Source of the DNA: Clavulina sp. PMI_390
Taxonomy: Eukaryota; Basidiomycota; Agaricomycetes; Cantharellales; Hydnaceae
Assembly (NCBI GenBank): GCA_015039315.1
Contig: WIDE01000068.1
Span: 62,001 to 126,000, forward strand
DNA length: 64,000 nt
Direction: 5' to 3'
Shown here: piece by piece, positions 13,706 through 25,600 of the stretch
Position numbering within the stretch: the first letter of the stretch is position 1
Layout: each line of letters starts with the position of its first letter
Notes under the pieces: generated by a model
Database searches by the model: none
What the model was told of the DNA's origin: nothing
What the model saw: only the letters and a program-made list of their open reading frames with translations
Made by a program: the position numbers and the translations under genes

Positions 13706-14761
13706 TTAGCGATTGGACAGTGCAGCATGAACAGGATACTGACAAGCTACTAGGTTCTCGGCGACAACGATCACCCGGTAGTGCTCGCCAAGTACGGCAG
13801 GTTCTATCATTGAGGGGCATCAATACCAAAAAGATGGAACACAAACAGACATGAATTATACCTTTCTTATTATGGAAGAGGCGTGGTAAGGAGTCGTGTG
13901 GTTGAAGCCTCGTAAGTATGCGTTTTTCGGAGTCGTTGACATAGATTAAACCGAAATCTTGTAACGGGAACAGGTTGTACGTTGTACCAGTCGAATGTAA
14001 GCGAATCCAGGCCTTCTTCCCCACGCCCTTGACGTGAGCCCGCTTCCACGGACGGGGCGGGTTCGCTACTGAGGCGAGGCGGCAAGGAGTATTCTGGTCA
14101 ATATTTGGCTCAGCAAGCCCGTCTACTCTGATGGACCACATGGATGAATCAAATAGTTGGGGAGGGTTCGAGCGAGAGGCCTCATCCTGGATGACGACCT
14201 CGAGCGGAGCATTGACGTCAGTGCCTGGAGCCCCAACTGAGAACTGCAGCCGTGCGATATCTGTCGCAAGCTCGCCATTGGGTAGGTAAATGTCCCGGAT
14301 ATCTCCCGAAACAAAGCCCTCAATTTCCGTGATATATCCTTTGAGATTTGACATCATTCGCGGGGGAGATATGTGGTCGGATCGAACCCGGCCAATTAGC
14401 CGGTGGGCACTATCAGCCACTGGTTTATCACCGTCCAAAAGGTCAAATTTCTGGCGGGGCGAGATCGGTACGTTTTGATGGAAGAGGCGGTAGTATACTG
14501 CAGAATGAAGGATCCTCAGCATCGCATTGATTATGTTAGGGAAACCTTACAATACTGCGGTTGTGCTGAGACTTCGTTCGATGAGGGCTTTTCGAAGTCA
14601 GCTTGAGGGATAGCAGAGGGTGTATATTGTGGAGGCAATTGTGCCGTGGACTGAGCACCTTCGGGCGAGGCTGAAACAGCAAGACAATAATGAGTTATGA
14701 TTTGATGATTCAAATCTTCCCGCAGACCTGTATCAGGTTTCACACCGGAAGTGCTGGCCAT
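13706..14761 (-). CDS. Lineage-specific family protein, copy C
   Basis: Three exons join in phase 1 at both junctions: 14761-14551, 14497-13862 and 13803-13706 (introns 53 and 58 nt); 314 residues. Exon 1 is a disordered leader ending at PPQYTPSA and the following acidic-polar stretch. Exon 2 starts at LYYRLFHQNVPI and carries the core: IGRVRSDHISPPRMMSNLKG, an EGF helix turn, DIRDIYLPNGE, VGAPGTDVNAPLEVVIQD, then WSIRVDGLAEP, PPRPWKRAHVKG and LIYVND. Exon 3 ends EHYRVIVVAENLVACQYPVH..., the conserved terminal motif. Reading through the second intron instead gives an unrelated Cys/Arg-rich tail, which supports the spliced model. Function unknown; no signal peptide. Confidence 0.78.
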
Positions 14762-15504
14762 GGTCGCGGACGAACGGATAGCGTGAAATGGAAGACGAAA
14801 GTTATTTGACAGGAAAAGAGCTACCATAAGAGCGTTTAGATATTGAGGCTTGGGTGAAGATGATCAATGACGTAAGGTCATCGGTAGCTTGGCGTGCTTA
14901 GCTATGCTAGGCTCATCCACACATAAGCTCTAGGTATTCAATGAGATTTCGCTAGAGATATAGCTGGAGCGACAACTTTACATCACATAGATTCCAAGGA
15001 GCCTGAGCAAGAGGGTCCCGCGTTCAATTTCCTGGGCACGATAACCACTAAGTATCAAGGCAGTCAGGCATAGAGTGCTAAGGGTCGATAAGTCTTGGTT
15101 CATGCCGCGAGTAAGGTACATGGCGCTTATATACCTGCTGGAATGGTTGTGGCAATCGTGGCTCGTCGCAGCCGTTGGGCCGTGTTTTGATCGAGGTAAA
15201 ACTCTCACGGATTGAATTGTTCTACCACTACTAATTCGGCCAAGATTTTCAGCACACTCCAAAACTAAGCGTCATTGGAGCTGAGAAACGAATAAGTTCC
15301 GGCCGCTCGCCCGCTACTGCACTTCCAGCTCCACTTCTCGAACATCTAAATCTTGTAAAGGGAGAATATCAAAGAGTTTTAGTGGAGGAAACCGAGCTGC
15401 GCCACCGGTGTTCACACTTACAAACAACAAGGGCTCTTGGCACCAGAATCACTCGATAAAACGACCTTCCTTGAGCTGGAGACATACGTCATGAGAAGTT
15501 AAAG
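14762..15504. other. Intergenic, nothing recognised
   Basis: Spacer between copies C and D. A minus-strand open frame near 14,978-15,262 has no family resemblance or partner exon and was not accepted. Confidence 0.4.
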
Positions 15505-16448
15505 CTAGTCAAATCTTTGAGAAGAGACCGGAGTCATACAATCCTTGATGGTCCCTCGATTATCTACAAGCAACGCCTCGCCTTTTGCTACTCGATAAGG
15601 GTGGCTTATCGCGACTTCGCCGACTGCACGAATCAACGTGGGGCGTACTGATTTACTCTTGATGTGTGCAGGAACCCATCCGGGAGGTTCCACTGCGCCC
15701 GTGATTTTCCACGAGTCCTGCTTGTCAACAGTAGGTTCAGCAAACCCTGTCGCATCGACCCTCCAAAGTACATCCTTATGGAAGAGTAGGTTTGACAGCG
15801 TGGGAGGAGGGAATGAACCAGATGGCACGTTGTAGATGCTAGGGGCTGTGGATGCTGGGACCGCAGGAGCGGAAGCAGCAGTTGGCTCGGCCCTTGGAGC
15901 CCCATCAAGAATGATTACCTGGATGGGAGAACGGAAGTCTGTGCCAGGAGCACCGATCGAGAGCTCAAGCGGTGCGTTGTCCTCTTCACCGTTGTTGGAG
16001 TCAGCTGCAAGGAAAACATCCTGAATATGGGTAGCATTGAACCCTTCAAGATTGGCTATGCAGCGCTTTAGAGAATTGACATTCCTGGGAGGAGCTAGGC
16101 TGGAGACTCGGGCCCACCCGTTCGAATCGCCTCGATCGCTGTCATGAGGCAGCAATGACTGACGTGAGGTGAGAGGCACCCCATGCTGATACAGGCGATA
16201 ATACACTGCCAATTTAGAGGTACAAGGATAGATCAGATCCCCTCCCAAAAATGATATCGATGCTTACAGAAGTCGAGCGTTCTAAGGGGTGGGGGAGGGA
16301 GCGTCCCGGCTAATGAGAATTGATCCGAGTTCGCATCACCCCTCAGGCTATTGGCAAATAAAACCGATCGGGAATGATAGCTTGGAGGCTGGGCTATGAT
16401 AGGGAGGTTGAACATCAGAGCAATCACCTCACTGTGAAACCGACTCAT
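15505..16448 (-). CDS. Lineage-specific family protein, copy D
   Basis: Exons 16448-16268 and 16205-15505 join through a 62-nt phase-1 intron directly before LYYRLYQHGVPL; 293 residues. The core has SSLAPPRNVNSLKRCIANLEGF, HIQDVFLA, IGAPGTDFRSPIQVII, followed by an Ala/Pro linker not present in the other copies. Then come WRVDATGFAEPTVD, PPGWVPAHIKSKS and LLVDN. The protein ends DCMTPVSSQRFD without the HYRVIVVAE-type terminal motif, so either the last exon was lost or I have not found it. The unusually long Ala/Pro linker and divergent C terminus make D the most distinct copy besides G. Confidence 0.72.
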
Positions 16449-17357
16449 GGTGACATACTCGACCTAATGGACTCCGCCATAACTTCTATATCGACGGTCT
16501 CAGAGGGTAGTACGAGCTCTTGGTAGCGAGATGGCCACACCAAGGTAGAGGTGGAGAGATGGGCCTCAACTTGGATAGCTTGCCAAGACGGAATCGAAGG
16601 CACCGCCTCGGTGGCTGAATACAACGATAGTGTATGGGATGAGATTTTTGGGTAGATACGAGCATGATAATAAATTAATAAAGGCTTGGCGGGCTGTGCA
16701 AGTATTGGGGCGCATATTGCTCCCCGTTCTTTAAACCCAATAATGTAATGTAGATTGGAGTAAATGATATTCAGCAGCTGAATATATTCTCACCTGCTTT
16801 ATGAGCGCGATACCACAGTAACGGTATGCTTCAGCATCGGGCAGGAACTTTCCGAAAGCTTCGCGACAAATTAATATATTTTATTGTTATATCACAGCGG
16901 ATCGGACAAGTGAGGGGTCGAGAGTGGAGAGTGACAGGCATCTCCGGCGCCAGCCAAGGATTTCGATACCGAAATACGGGAGCTCTGCTATTTCAGGCCA
17001 TCAGGGTTCAGTTGTGGTGCACGTGATGTGATTACGAGAATTCCAACACTGTGCTTGGCATCGCAAACAGCTCCATGCAAGTAACTAGTATCACCCTACG
17101 ATCCACGACTCGTGAATACTGAATAACCGTTACCCTACATTGTCTGGGCATCAGGATGAGGTTTGATTGTAAAGGTGGATACATTTTGCTTCGCAAACTG
17201 GCTCGCTTTTGGGTTATACCTCGAACCCGGCTACTAAGGAAGACCACTGCTCTGGGTTACCGCTCGATTCATGCATCCTCAAATTCCACATTCTCGACAG
17301 GTATGCCTATGAAGATTGACGACGTAGGCCTCAACAAATAGTCAAGTCAGTGTGAAA
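16449..17357. other. Intergenic, nothing recognised
   Basis: Spacer between copies D and E. From about 17,285 the sequence resembles the flank of copy F (see the duplication entries). No exon or RNA gene seen in the remainder. Confidence 0.4.
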
Positions 17358-18915
17358 TCAAGAGAGCTCACCACCAATCAGTCCTTCCGCCACATAGATC
17401 GATCGATAACATGGATCAGGTTCTGCAAAAACGTTGCGACGTTTCAATTGAGAGACATGGGAAGCAACGGGGCTGAAAGTCACCTTGGCCGGGCCAGTTG
17501 AGATGAAGCAGCTTCTTGAAATCATTTTCAACATAGATCAATGCGCCCTCTTCAATAGGCGAAGGATACCACTGTCCATCAGGCTTTTTCAGATTCTTCA
17601 CCCAAATCGACTTGTGACCACGAACGCGACCTCGTTTCCACGGAGGAGGCAACGAGGTGGAGGCGAGGCGCCACGGTTTTGCACTATCCACCCTTGGCTC
17701 TGCAGTACCATCTGCTTTGATTATCCAATCAGCAGGATCGTACAGCTGCCCCCCACGAGATGGTACTGAAGTGAGGGTGCGGGAGACACCTTCCCGGATG
17801 ATTACTTCCATTGGGGTAGCTGCATCAGTACCTGGGGCATTAGCTGACCTATCAAGCCGCGCTGTCTCTTCGATCGCGGTATCGCAGTCAGGAAGATAGA
17901 CATCCTGAATGTCGTTGGCGCCGAAGCCTTCACTTTTTGCGATGTAAAGTTTGAGCATCTTGACTGATCGTGGAGGAGCTATGTGCTCTGGGCGAATGCG
18001 GCCGATGAGCTCTTGGTCATCATTCGATGAGCCTGAGGCAAAATTGTTGTGAGAGATTATGGGCACTCCGTCTTGGAAGAGACGATAATAGACTATCAAC
18101 CAAAACCAGCAGGGATCAACGTTGCGATACTGGCACATCCATGTGCTGCAGGGCTTACAATAATGGTGGGGTGTGTTGCGACCATCATTGCTCAGCGATA
18201 ATGCTGCTAAGTCTGGCGTAGTAGTGTCGCTGGAATATCTGGGAGGCGGTTCTGAAGGTGGGGTAAACGACCGTAGGATCCCTTGACGTAGGAAAGCAGA
18301 AGCAGAGCCCCATCTTCTCGTAGTCTGCGACGTACCTGCTGGGTTGGACATCAAGGCTGGTTTCAGTCAAAGGGATAGTGATCGGAGGTCGATATGGTGC
18401 ATTGAATATTTATAGCTTTGGTGGCGCGAGGCACCGAGGCTGTTCGCCTGCTTCCAAATTCTGCCTTCGCGCGAAAGATCTATAAAGCGGTGCTACTCCT
18501 TCAAGATGTGCAGCTTCGAAACGCATACGAAGCGCTGTCACCACCATCATGGAGGAGTTCTTCAGCACTGCCAGCTTGACGACGATCAGTGCCTCGAGGT
18601 CTCATGATCTGCTAGATTTCGCCGTGCGAGCTCGTCGATGTCAATACATGCATTTTCAACAAAGCTGTACACTCATGCAACGCTCAAAGATAGCCGGAAG
18701 CTGTGATCCGACTAAACGCGTACTCAAGAGCTACAAGCTAGAAAACAAAAGACGAAGAAACAGCCACACTTAGAGGACCAGCCACCACAGGTCTGTATCA
18801 GGGCTCACTATACCATTCGATAATCCCCACGGGCTGCCTAATTCCTCGCCCATCAGCAAAGCTTTGGCTTGGTTATTAACTGTGGGCTCGAAATGCAATA
18901 TTAGATTATTGAAAA
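17285..18915. repeat. Tandem duplication unit 1 (copy E with flanks)
   Basis: This segment and 19,280-20,935 are direct repeats of about 1.6 kb. Similarity covers the gene, its 3' flank and about 550 bp upstream of the start codon, including a stretch around CATCATGGAGGAGT (18,546 and 20,558) and the shared GGGCTGCCTA (18,830 and 20,850). Offset between units is about 2.0 kb. Confidence 0.85.
17358..18351 (-). CDS. Lineage-specific family protein, copy E
   Basis: Three exons: 18351-18159, 18092-17484 and 17422-17358, both introns phase 1; 288 residues. The start is the second M of the frame, giving MSNPAGTSQTTRRW as in copy F. Exon 1 is a disordered leader with PPPRYSSDTTTPDLAALSL. Exon 2 has YYRLFQDGVPI, IGRIRPEHIAPPRSVKMLK, IAKSEGFGANDIQDVYLPD, ARLDRSANAPGTDAATP, MEVIIREG, then WIIKADGTAEPRVDSAKPWR, PPPWKRGRVRGHKSIWV and LIYVEND. 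Exon 3 (65 nt) encodes CYRSIYVAEGLIGGELS. Recent duplicate of copy F. Unknown function, no signal peptide. Confidence 0.8.
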
Positions 18916-18938
18916 TGGCGTTGAGACGGCGCAGTGCC

Positions 18939-19262
18939 TTAATATAACATGGGGGTGGTTGAGGTCCATCGAGAGGCTTTCATAGAGAGTAGAATAGCAG
19001 AAGCAGAGTAGAATGAGGAAAGCGAGAACATATGCATGGGAGACAACGGAAATAAGTCACGGCATGGGAGGAATGAGGGAGAGGGCGAGTCGCGTGAACT
19101 AGGTATTCTACGTAGTTGCTTTGGGGGTTGATAGAGGGGGGATCGGCGGGTGGCCGCTACGAAGTTCAGAATGAGGGCAATGATGTCAGAGTGTGATAGT
19201 AGTGTCTTGGGGACCCTTATTTGAACGCCGCTCAGGGATGGGAAGATCACGGCCACGACCAC
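18939..19262 (-). pseudogene. Possible remnant of a family first exon
   Basis: A minus-strand frame between copies E and F contains SHSDIIALILNFVAATRRSP. This resembles the start of copy D exon 1 (FHSEVIALMFNLPIIAQPPS). No core domain follows, so it would be a relic exon. The match is short and could be coincidence. Confidence 0.25.
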
Positions 19263-19279
19263 TGCTAGATTTAGAAGTC

Positions 19280-20935
19280 CTCATACACATTATCGACAGG
19301 GATACCTATGAGGAATCGACAAAGTAAGTCTCAACAATTAGTTGAGAGCATATAAGGATCAAGTTGGCTCACCACCAATCAGTTTCTCAGCCACATAGAT
19401 ACATCTGTAACAAGGCACAAGTCCTGTGATTGCATCAGCATCGCTCAATCACCTTAGAATGAGGAAAATGGAGCTGAACCTACCTCTGTCAGACGAGGTG
19501 AGAGGAAGCAGCTTGTTGGAATCATTCTCCACGTAGATCAGTGCATCCTCTGGGATAGGTGACGGGTGCCACTTGCCATCAGGCTTCTCCAGATTCTGCA
19601 CCCAGATCGACTTGTAGCCACGGACTCGACCCCGTTTCCACGGATGCGGCAACGACGCAGAGGCGAGGAGCCACGGTTTTGCACTATCAACTCTGGGCAC
19701 CGCGGATCCATCTTCCTTGACTATCCAATCAGCAGGATCGTACAACTGACCCCCACGAGAAGACACTGAATTGAGCGTGCGGGGGACACCCTCTCGGATG
19801 ATTACTTCCATTGGTGCACCAGCATCAGTACCTGGGGCATTGAATGATCTGTCAAGCCGTGCTGTCTCTTCGATCGCGGTATCGCAGTCAGGAAGATAAA
19901 TATCCTGAATATCGTTGGCGGCGAAGCCTTCACTTTTTGCGATGTGATGTTTGAGCGTCTTGACTGATCGTGGAGGAGGTATGTTCTCTGGAAGAATGCG
20001 GCCGATGAACTCCTGGTTATGATTTGATGAGCCCGCGATGGGGAACTTGTTGCGAGAGGTTATGGGCACTCCGTCTTGGAAGAGACGATAATAGACTATC
20101 AACCAAGACCAGCAGGGATCAATATTGTAATACTGACACCTCCACACACTGTAGAGCTTACAATAATGATGAGATGTTTTGTGATCATCGTTGCACAGAG
20201 ATAACGCCCCTAGGTCTGGTGTGGTAGTGTCGCTGGAAGTGGAATATTGGGGAGGTGGTGCTGCAGATGGCGTAAACAACCGCGGAATCCCTTGATGTAG
20301 GAAAGCAGAAGCAGAGCCCCATCTTCTTGCGCTCTGGGACACACCTGCTGGGTTAGACATCGAGAGTGAGTTTAGTCGAAGGGACAATGATCATAGGTCG
20401 GCCTATGACGCATCGAATATATAGCTCTTTGGTGGCACGAGGTACCGAGGCTGTTCGCTCGCTTCGGACTTCCGACCTCGCATGAAGGACCCACAAAGCG
20501 GTGCCGCTCCCTCAAGGTGTGCGGCTGCGGAACGCGTACGAAGCGCTCCCAAGACCATCATGGAGGAGTCGTTCAACACTGACAGGTTGAAGACTCAAGC
20601 GATCAGTGCCTCGAGGTCTGATGATTGCCGGATTTTGTCGTACCAGCTCGTCGATGTCAATACATGCATTTCCGACAAGGCTGTACACTCATGCCAAGAC
20701 TCAAAGACAGCCGGAAGCTATGGTCCGGCTAAACGCGTACTCAAGAGCTCCAAGCTAGAAAACAAAAGACGAAGAAACAGCCACGTTTAAAGGATCAACC
20801 CCCGCTACAAGTCTGTATCAGGGTTCATGATACCGCTCGATGATCGCGACGGGCTGCCTAGTTCCTCGCCTATCAGCAAAGCTTTGGCTCGGTTAATAAG
20901 CGTGGGCTCGAACTGAAATATTAGATCACTGTCTA
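19280..20935. repeat. Tandem duplication unit 2 (copy F with flanks)
   Basis: Second unit of the direct repeat described at 17,285-18,915. The inserted spacer between the two units (about 18,916-19,279) is not repeated. Confidence 0.85.
19359..20360 (-). CDS. Lineage-specific family protein, copy F
   Basis: Three exons: 20360-20162, 20095-19484 and 19423-19359, both introns phase 1; 291 residues. Start chosen at MSNPAGVSQSARRW because it aligns with copy E and lies just upstream of the conserved leader. The core reads YYRLFQDGVPITSRN, IGRILPENIPPPRSVKTLK, IAKSEGFAANDIQDIYLPD, ARLDRSFNAPGTDAGAP, MEVIIREGVPR, then WIVKEDGSAVPRVDSAKPW, WKRGRVRGYKSIWV and LIYVEND. The last exon is 65 nt, exactly as in copy E, and encodes CYRCIYVAEKLIGGEPT. 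Most differences from copy E fall outside the core motifs and the frame is intact, so both copies may be functional. Confidence 0.8.
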
Positions 20936-20987
20936 TTGCCCGCGTTTGTTTCGAAAACAATGAGTAGTTTTGACATCTGCGTTCAAA

Positions 20988-22123
20988 TCATGCTGTTCAG
21001 CTATCCCATATTGAGCGAGTGATTGGATGTGCCACACTTACAGCAGATGTGATATTTGCCTGATTCGAAGTATAGAGCCCGCCAGCAGGTCCAAGATCTC
21101 CCTAGTAATATGAGACGTGGTAGTTAGTAATGCTTATCAGGATAAACCCTTGCGAGAAGCAGCATACCAGAATTACAATCTTTCAGAAACTCATAGTCCC
21201 CCACGACATCAATGAAGATGATCGTACGAGATGGTATGTGGATCCGGTGATACGTTCCTCCCTCCTTGCAAAACGCGTCGATCGAACCGAACAGTCCGTT
21301 TTTGGTTCTGGCCTTGACCCAGCCTGGTGGAGGGTCCTGCGCCCGTGGATCGAGAGGTAGGTTGGGTGTTCGACTAGGACGTAGTGGATCTACGATGGAC
21401 CCTGCTTGGTGCGTATTTTGGCTAGATGTCCACCGTGGGCTTATACTAGGGTCTAATGTCGATAATGAAGTCCCCAGTGATCTTGTGGATATTTGGTCGA
21501 TTGAGAAGGGCGAGGAGGATTTCTCTAGAGCAGGAGAGCGTGGAGAGTTGTCTCGAATAATGATACTGATTGGGGCTTGTTCATTAGTCCCAGGAGCGTC
21601 CACAGAAAGATCAAGAATAGCCGTCGTAGCGACCGCGACATCAGAGCCGGGAAGGAAAATAGCTAGTACGTCATTATATAAGAATCCTTCTGCTTCAGCG
21701 ATGTGCTGCTTGAGAGCTCCGGATGACAGCGAAGGCGGAATGTCTCTGAGACGAACGCGGCCAATTATATGCCGTCCCTTTGTATATAGCGTGGAATGGG
21801 TTCTAGAGATCACGGTGTTTCGGGACGGAAGGGGGCAACCACGTTGAAACAAGCGATAGAATACTGGTAGGTGGAGGATGCAAAAGCAGTCAGCGAAAGA
21901 ATCGTGTTTATTCGGTTGGATGCGAACGCAGAGTGACATACGATATCCTGCCCTGGGTTCGCGCACTGAACATTCATACAAATTTCTGCCAAGAGGAAGA
22001 CTAGAGGTCGATTCACCCCCGCGGCGAGCTGAATAGGCCGGAGGCACATCTGCAAAATAGGTCAGTGTTGTGGAATCTCGGCTGGCGAAGGGAGATATAT
22101 CAAACACCTGTATCATCCATCAT
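20988..22123 (-). CDS. Lineage-specific family protein, copy G (divergent)
   Basis: Divergent family member. The core starts LFYRLFQRGCPL after a phase-1 intron, as in the others, and has IIGRVRLRDIPPSLSSGALK, IAEAEGFLYNDVLAIFLPG, SVDAPGTNEQAP and ISIIIRDN. A Ser/Pro linker then precedes PPPGWVKARTKNG and IIFIDV. Upstream, a 58-nt intron (about 22,107-22,050, CTGAC branch) joins MMDDT to DVPPAYSARRGG. Downstream, intron 21,176-21,102 contains a perfect TACTAAC branch site and joins to WRSWTCWRALYFESGKYH, the equivalent of the terminal motif; another splice gives a stop at 20,988. Both ends are tentative. An open frame continues upstream to about 22,300, so the real start may lie near 22,420. 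Confidence 0.6.
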
Positions 22124-22687
22124 TGGAAATAAGTCGAGGGGTCGTTGGAGCTCGACGAATGGGGCTGCGATCGAGACTTTTTCTTTACTCGAATGCGGTG
22201 TTCTGTCTTCAGGCTGTACATATGCAGAGTCAGGGCGCACACCCACAGTATGGAGAACAGCGCTCTCAGGGGTGTAGCCATATAGACAATCCTTATGAGA
22301 AGTCTTTTGATGCTAAATTGAGTGCTCGAGTCATGTTGGTGGAGGAGGCAGTGGTCAATCTCCTAAAGGGATACTCAAGCACGACAATGACACAGGACAA
22401 TCAAGGATTTGTGACTCAGATTGGGACAACAGTAGCCATTAGACACTGGCGAGTATAATCGAAATTCGTTTCCCCAGCCAAAGATTGAACGTGGGCCAGG
22501 TTTTACACAGTTGATGTAGTGAGAGGAAAATCAGCACGAGTGATTCTTTTTGCGCAGCCACCTCCAGTTCCAAATCGGGCGCCTCGTGACCCAACTTGAA
22601 CACAGAGTTCGCACGGAGGTCCCACCCATCGCCAACATCCACCTCGTCGTCCAGCACCCACGTTACCCAGAGATAATACGACACATC

Positions 22688-25600
22688 ATGGGTGGAAGCC
22701 CTCAGAACCAAGGTCAGGCTGGACCTAACACCAGCTACTCGCACTCACACCAACACCATCACCATCACGGCGCGCCCACGTCCAACATGACACCAACCAA
22801 CAACGCGAGCATCGCCGCCCTGCTCAACGGCGGCAACGACAACGGCAACCCCAGCATCGCCGAGGCCATCAACAAGAGCGCCTACCCCGAGCAAAACTTT
22901 GGCGTCGGCAACAAATGGGTCAAGAACCTCTTCCGGGATCGCCTCGGCACCTTCTTGGGCGGACACTATGACGACGTGAACCTTTCTCATGTCCTGTTCT
23001 CGGAACGCGAAGATAGCAAAGAGTACGTCAAGCTCCTCGTATGGTCTGCTCATGGGCGAGACAAGCCTAGCTTCCACGAAGCCATGGAGCAGGCGGACAA
23101 GGACGGCTGGAAGGAGGCTAAGAAGGGCGATTCATTTGGTCCCAGCTGTGAGTATTGTTCAACATCAATTTATCAATGATTGGCTCCATCATTAATCTCT
23201 TCCGTGTGGCTTATAGGGGTTCGTATGGCTCGATTGCATCTATATCCTTCGGGCATTCCGGCTAATGTTGACTATCTTGTTTCCAGACGAACCACTGGTG
23301 GAAAGTCTCGCTCAGGATCCCTAGTGACTGGGACAAGAAATACGAGCGCATCCAATGTGAGAATCTTTCCTCTAGTACTCTCGACCCTTCTGAGACGTTG
23401 CTATCTATAGTGGAATTCGATCCAGGATGTGAGGCTTTGATCTACACTACCTCTGGCACGCCCCTCCACGTGAGTATGCACACTGGCAGTGGTGAATCAA
23501 CGTCATTCTCGCTAACGATGTTGCGTATCTCAGGCCATCACTGGAGGCTATGGAGGCGACCGTCGCGTCGAATACATCATCCCAGCCAAGGCCCGCAAAG
23601 AGGGCAAGCTCGACCTTGTCATCGAAAGCACCTGCAACGGCATGTTCGGTGTGCCATGGAGTGGAAATGCCATTGATCCTCCTGATGTGCGTCTTCTTTA
23701 TCCCTCGATCGTTATCACAATTGCACCAAAACTCATGCGCTTTTCTCTCTTGCTTGTCGCTTGCATCTTTTAGATGAATCGCTACTTCGGGGTAAGTGAA
23801 CCCCACTATTTTCGTTTCACCACTCCGCGATGCTCATGCTCTACGACGAATAGCTCGCCTCTGCCGACCTCGTCGTGCCAAACCAAGAAGCCTGGCGACT
23901 CATGTGGGACTGGAACATCATCCGTGCCGTGATCGACCACCTCCCAGGCAACAATGCCCTCCAAAACAAGGCCATTATCGTCGCAAACGAGATCATGGAT
24001 GTCTTCAAGGTACGTCCTCTCCTCCTTTTGTCGTTCCGAATCCACCTCAATAGTTGGTGGTCCATGTATCTAGCACAACGACCCAAGCACGGTGTCAAAG
24101 GCGAGAAAGGTCGCTGAGAAGATTCTAGGAGAGGGCTGGGATGCCAAGGCTGAAGGCGTCTACAACGAGGGCCCGAGGGAGAAGCGCGTCTGGGGTATCG
24201 GGCATTGTGAGTCGTCGTCTTTTTTCACACTTTCGTGAATGGATCACTGACTGGCGATTTGTGGGTAGGCCACATTGATACTGCCTGGCTTTGGCCATAC
24301 TCTGTCACTCAACAGAAAGTCGCCCGTTCATGGACGACCCAAGTCGACCTTATGGAGCGTTATCCTGAACACCGCTTCGCTGCATCTAGTGCGCAGCAGT
24401 GGAAGTGGCTCGAGCAGCTCTATCCCGAAGCGTTTGAGAGCGTCAAGAAGAAGGTTCTTGCCGGTACGTTCCCTTCTCCCCCATTCAGTCCACAGAGACG
24501 CTCATTCGCCTTGCTTTATTCACCCACCCACTTCTATCCAACCAGGCAAATTCCATCCCATTGGAGGCTCATGGGTCGAGAACGACGCCAACATGCCCTC
24601 AGGCGAGTCGCTCTCGCGTCAGCTCATCTACGGACAGCGATTCTTCCAATCGCGCTTTAATGGCCTGCGATGCGAGACGGGCTGGCTCCCTGATTCGTTT
24701 GGTCTGACCGGGCAGCTGCCACAGATCATGCGAGAGGCTGGCATGTCCAACTTCTTTACACAGAAGCTCAGCTGGAACAATATGTGCGTGCAAATCTTTC
24801 TACTTCGCTGATGCGAGGAGCTGATGATTTATGCTATGTGTAGTAACGTGTTCCCGCATACTACCTTCAACTGGGTTGGCTTTGACGGGACCCAAGTTTT
24901 GTGCCACATGACACCCGTCGGTACGTGCCCGTCTATTCTCCCTTCCTACACCATTCATTACTGACTACCATGACTGCGCACAGACACCTACACCGCTCAG
25001 GCAGATGTATGGCTATTAGATTCTCCCGCCCTTTCTATGGTTTGCTGACGAACGTTCTCTTCGCGTAGATGGGTGATGTGCGCCGCGGTGTGCTCGGCCA
25101 CAAGAACCTCGAGTCGCACGATAGTGCGTTGCTCGTCTTCGGCAATGGTGATGGCGGAGGTACGCTGTGGCCGCAATAGGTTTTCACGGCTCCATGTCCT
25201 CATCCATAATGTTTACTATTTAGGTGGTCCTCTTGCCCCAATGTTGGAAGGGGTAAGTTCTGTTACTTTATGAAATATCCTTGGGCTATCACTGACCTAT
25301 CACACTGCCACGTCCCACCATGTCCTATTAGCTCCGCCGCATTCGCGCGGTGGCAAACTCGTCCATCGATACTGAGATCCCAGTTGTCCACATGGGCACC
25401 AGCGTTGAGGATTTCTATGATGATATCCATAAGCAGACGAATCATGGGGCAACGCTCCCGGCCTGGCATGGCGAGTTGTATCTCGAGGTAAGTCAATCTC
25501 ATCGTCTTTTCTTGACCTCGCTGGCTGATGCTGAGATCGTCCACATAATAGTTCCATCGTGGTACCTGTATGTTTGATGCAGCAATTCCTTTAGTTTGTG

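Noticed and set aside
13641..13862. Unspliced C terminus of copy C (Cys/Arg-rich tail)
   Set aside because: Splicing at 13,862/13,803 yields the conserved HYRVIVVAE motif instead, shared with other copies.
10574..22123. Crinkler-type effector family
   Set aside because: The LK..IA..EGF segment superficially recalls ubiquitin-like crinkler starts, but the LxLFLAK-like and DWL features are absent and the copies lack that architecture.
23161..23410. Frame [20 protein letters not shown] near the mannosidase micro-exon
   Set aside because: It runs through two introns and is out of frame with the conserved TNHWWKV segment.
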